From assembly GCA_017464225.1 (NCBI GenBank), contig JAFUDW010000129.1, positions 1-27,412 on the forward strand: 27,412 nt of DNA, read 5' to 3'. Made by a program: the position numbers and the translations under genes. This document shows, piece by piece, positions 25,742-27,412 of the stretch (the stretch's first letter is position 1; each line of letters begins with the position of its first letter). Source of the DNA: Clostridia bacterium. Its GTDB lineage: Bacteria > Bacillota_A > Clostridia > Christensenellales > Aristaeellaceae. Below the pieces are notes generated by a model, which saw only the letters and a program-made list of their open reading frames with translations, ran no database searches and had not been told where the DNA came from.

Positions 25742-25766
25742 GTTTGGCGCAGCCGTTGCGCCAAGC
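25742..25766 (+). promoter_or_regulatory. Hairpin in the MATE gene leader
   Basis: TTGGCGCA (25744-25751) and TGCGCCAA (25757-25764) form a perfect 8-bp stem with a 5-nt loop. It is extended by a T-G wobble (25743/25765) and a G-C pair (25742/25766). It is not followed by a T run, so it is not a standard terminator. It could modulate the leader of the MATE gene or stabilise the recO mRNA end. Confidence 0.45.
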
Positions 25767-25799
25767 TTCCACACAAGGATTAATCCGGGAGATAAACGC

Positions 25800-27155
25800 A
25801 TGAACAAGAACGATCGCATGGGCATGATGGCGGAATTGCCCGTGTACCAGGTTTTGCTGAAAATGAGCCTGCCGATGATGATCTCCTTCTTCATCCAGGC
25901 CATGTACAATATTGTGGATTCCATGTTTGTGGCGCGCATCTCCGAAAACGCGCTGACCGCCGTATCGCTGGCTTTCCCCATGCAGCAGATCGTCACAGCC
26001 ATCGCCGTGGGCACGGCCACCGGCGTATCGGCGGTATGGGCGCGGTTCATGGGCATGGGCAAAAAAAAGGAAGCCCGGGACGCCATCCGTACTATGACGG
26101 GTATGTGTCTGGCCTTCACCCTGCTGTTTATCATGCTGGGCGTTTTCGCCTCCGGGCCGCTCTTCCGGATGCAGACCGACGTGCAGGAAATCGCCGAAAT
26201 GGGCACGGTTTACCTGATGATCAACTGGGCGCTTTCCTGCGGCTCCATCTTCGGCAAGTATTACGAGCGGCTGCTGGTTTCGGCGGGCAGGGCCGTATTA
26301 TCGATGGCCGCCATGGCCTGCGGCGCGGTGTTCAATCTGATTTTTGATCCCCTGCTGATCTTCGGCATCGGCCCCTTCCCCGAGATGGGTATCGCGGGCG
26401 CGGCCTACGCCACGGTGGGCGGGCAGATTTTTGCCGCCTTTGTCGCCATCGCGCTGAACAGGAAGTACAACGAGCCCGTCAGGCGCGATATGCTGCGGCC
26501 CGGGTTTGACCCGCGCTCCGCCGCCGCCATCCTGCGCGTGGGCCTGCCGTCCATCATCACCATGGGCCTGTCCTCTCTGACCAGCTTCTTCATTAACCAG
26601 ATCCTGCTGCTTTACTCCACCACGGCTACGGCGGTTTACGGCATCTGGATGAAACTGCAAAACTTCTGCTATATGCCCATTTTCGGTCTGAACAACGGCA
26701 TGGTGCCCATCCTTTCCTACAATTACGGCATCAAGCGGCTGGATCGGGTCAGGCAAACGATGAAGCTGGCGGTAAACGGCAGCGCAGCGCTGATGTGCCT
26801 GCTGCTGATCGTTTTTGAGCTCATTCCCGGTACTGTGCTGAGCATGTTCAGCGCAGGCGAGCAGATGCGTGAGATCGGCATGTCCTGTCTTCGGGCCTGC
26901 GTGATCTCCCTGCCCTTCGGCGCCGTTTCCATGATCCTGTCCACCAGCATGCAAGCGCTGGATCACAGCCGCTATGCCATGGTCATCAACGTGCTCCGCC
27001 AGAGCGTGCTGCTCATCGCCTGCTTTGCCCTGATCTCGGCCCTGACCCACAGCCAGAAAACCCTCTGGCTCGCCGTACCGATCACCGAAATCATCACCTT
27101 CGGCGTCAGCCTGTGGGCCAACGGGAAACTGCACCGCGACCTGGGGCTGGACTGA
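25800..27155 (+). CDS. MATE-family efflux transporter
   Basis: The 451-residue protein has 12 predicted membrane helices in two halves, the MATE fold. Family features include the start of helix 1, LKMSLPMMISFFIQAMYNIV (about 20-39), followed by DSMFVARISENALTAVSLAFP, and in the second half LGLPSII-type and YNYGIKRLDRV segments, the latter matching the conserved N-Y-G-x5-R region. MATE proteins export drugs or metabolites using Na+ or H+ gradients; the ion and substrate cannot be told here. The ribosome binding site CGGGAGA lies before the start. A terminator follows at 27170-27207. Confidence 0.94.
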   Translation: MNKNDRMGMMAELPVYQVLLKMSLPMMISFFIQAMYNIVDSMFVARISENALTAVSLAFPMQQIVTAIAVGTATGVSAVWARFMGMGKKKEARDAIRTMTGMCLAFTLLFIMLGVFASGPLFRMQTDVQEIAEMGTVYLMINWALSCGSIFGKYYERLLVSAGRAVLSMAAMACGAVFNLIFDPLLIFGIGPFPEMGIAGAAYATVGGQIFAAFVAIALNRKYNEPVRRDMLRPGFDPRSAAAILRVGLPSIITMGLSSLTSFFINQILLLYSTTATAVYGIWMKLQNFCYMPIFGLNNGMVPILSYNYGIKRLDRVRQTMKLAVNGSAALMCLLLIVFELIPGTVLSMFSAGEQMREIGMSCLRACVISLPFGAVSMILSTSMQALDHSRYAMVINVLRQSVLLIACFALISALTHSQKTLWLAVPITEIITFGVSLWANGKLHRDLGLD

Positions 27156-27169
27156 GCCCGCGCGCAAAG

Positions 27170-27207
27170 AAACAGCTGTCGTTTTGGGGCAGCTGTTTGT
27201 TTTTATT
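27170..27207 (+). terminator. Terminator of the MATE gene
   Basis: AAACAGCTG (27170-27178) and CAGCTGTTT (27190-27198) form a perfect 9-bp stem followed by GTTTTTATT. It is a clear plus-strand Rho-independent terminator 15 bp after the stop codon. Confidence 0.9.
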
Positions 27208-27412
27208 GCCGTCAAGCTAAAACCTGCAAAAGAAGAATTGGATGGAGAGAGAGGATAAGGGACGCCGCCCCTTAAAAACCCTGCTGGGGAGGTAGTTTTC
27301 CGGGGCCTCCCGGCCCGCTTCTCGCTGAAAACCAGTCCGGGGTCTGCCAACCCGCCCTCGCTGAAAATGCCCGCACGGGGGCATTTTCCAAGCGCTGCGG
27401 GCCCCTCGGGAA
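27208..27412. repeat. Gene-free, hairpin-rich intergenic end of the window
   Basis: No ORF or promoter is supported here. An 11-bp direct repeat CTCGCTGAAAA occurs at 27321-27331 and 27357-27367, 36 bp apart. The second copy runs into a perfect 10-bp hairpin (27363-27372 with 27379-27388, loop GCACGG). G/C runs such as GCCGCCCC and CCGGGGCC also suggest a REP-like intergenic element, possibly cut by the window edge. Confidence 0.4.

Overview
The window is a gene-dense, G+C-rich chromosomal segment of a Gram-positive-type bacterium, most likely a gut-associated member of the Clostridia. The evidence is the gene order yicC-remA-gmk-rpoZ-coaBC-priA-def-fmt-rsmB-rlmN-prpC-prkC-rsgA-rpe, which is the Bacillus/Clostridia arrangement, plus strong GGAGG ribosome binding sites, sigma-A type promoters and a PASTA-domain Ser/Thr kinase. 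I cannot name a genus. No rRNA, tRNA, CRISPR array or transposase gene was seen.

Layout. (1) Positions 1-772 hold no convincing protein gene. The stretch is more A+T-rich than its surroundings and full of strong inverted repeats, including nested and long-range complementarities that look like a large structured RNA (about 180-604), with two minus-strand terminator-like hairpins. (2) Positions 738-1886 carry a TetR-type regulator with a clear promoter and a perfect palindromic operator, followed by an exported split-barrel (PNPOx-like) protein. A bidirectional terminator closes this block. (3) Positions 1964-18258, minus strand, form one compact 16-gene operon for translation, ribosome maturation, nucleotide and CoA metabolism, replication restart and Ser/Thr phospho-signalling. 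It ends with rsmA and an RND/MMPL exporter. (4) Positions 18294-21122, minus strand, form a two-gene unit: a CARF-nuclease of the Card1/DUF1887 type without any CRISPR locus nearby, then a GH51 alpha-L-arabinofuranosidase and a terminator. (5) From 21181 rightward, plus strand: a YitT-family membrane protein, RqcP, a three-gene ABC-2 exporter, RecO and a MATE transporter with a terminator. The window ends in a hairpin-rich intergenic stretch.

How it fits together. The minus operon couples initiator-tRNA formylation (Fmt), deformylation (Def), rRNA methylation (RsmB, RlmN, RsmA), 30S maturation (RsgA) and the PrpC/PrkC phosphatase-kinase pair, with many ATGA overlaps suggesting translational coupling. 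The most unusual items are the structured non-coding region at the left end and the orphan CARF-nuclease whose (D/E)xK motif reads SCK. All functional calls come from reading motifs in the translated sequence; no database search was run.
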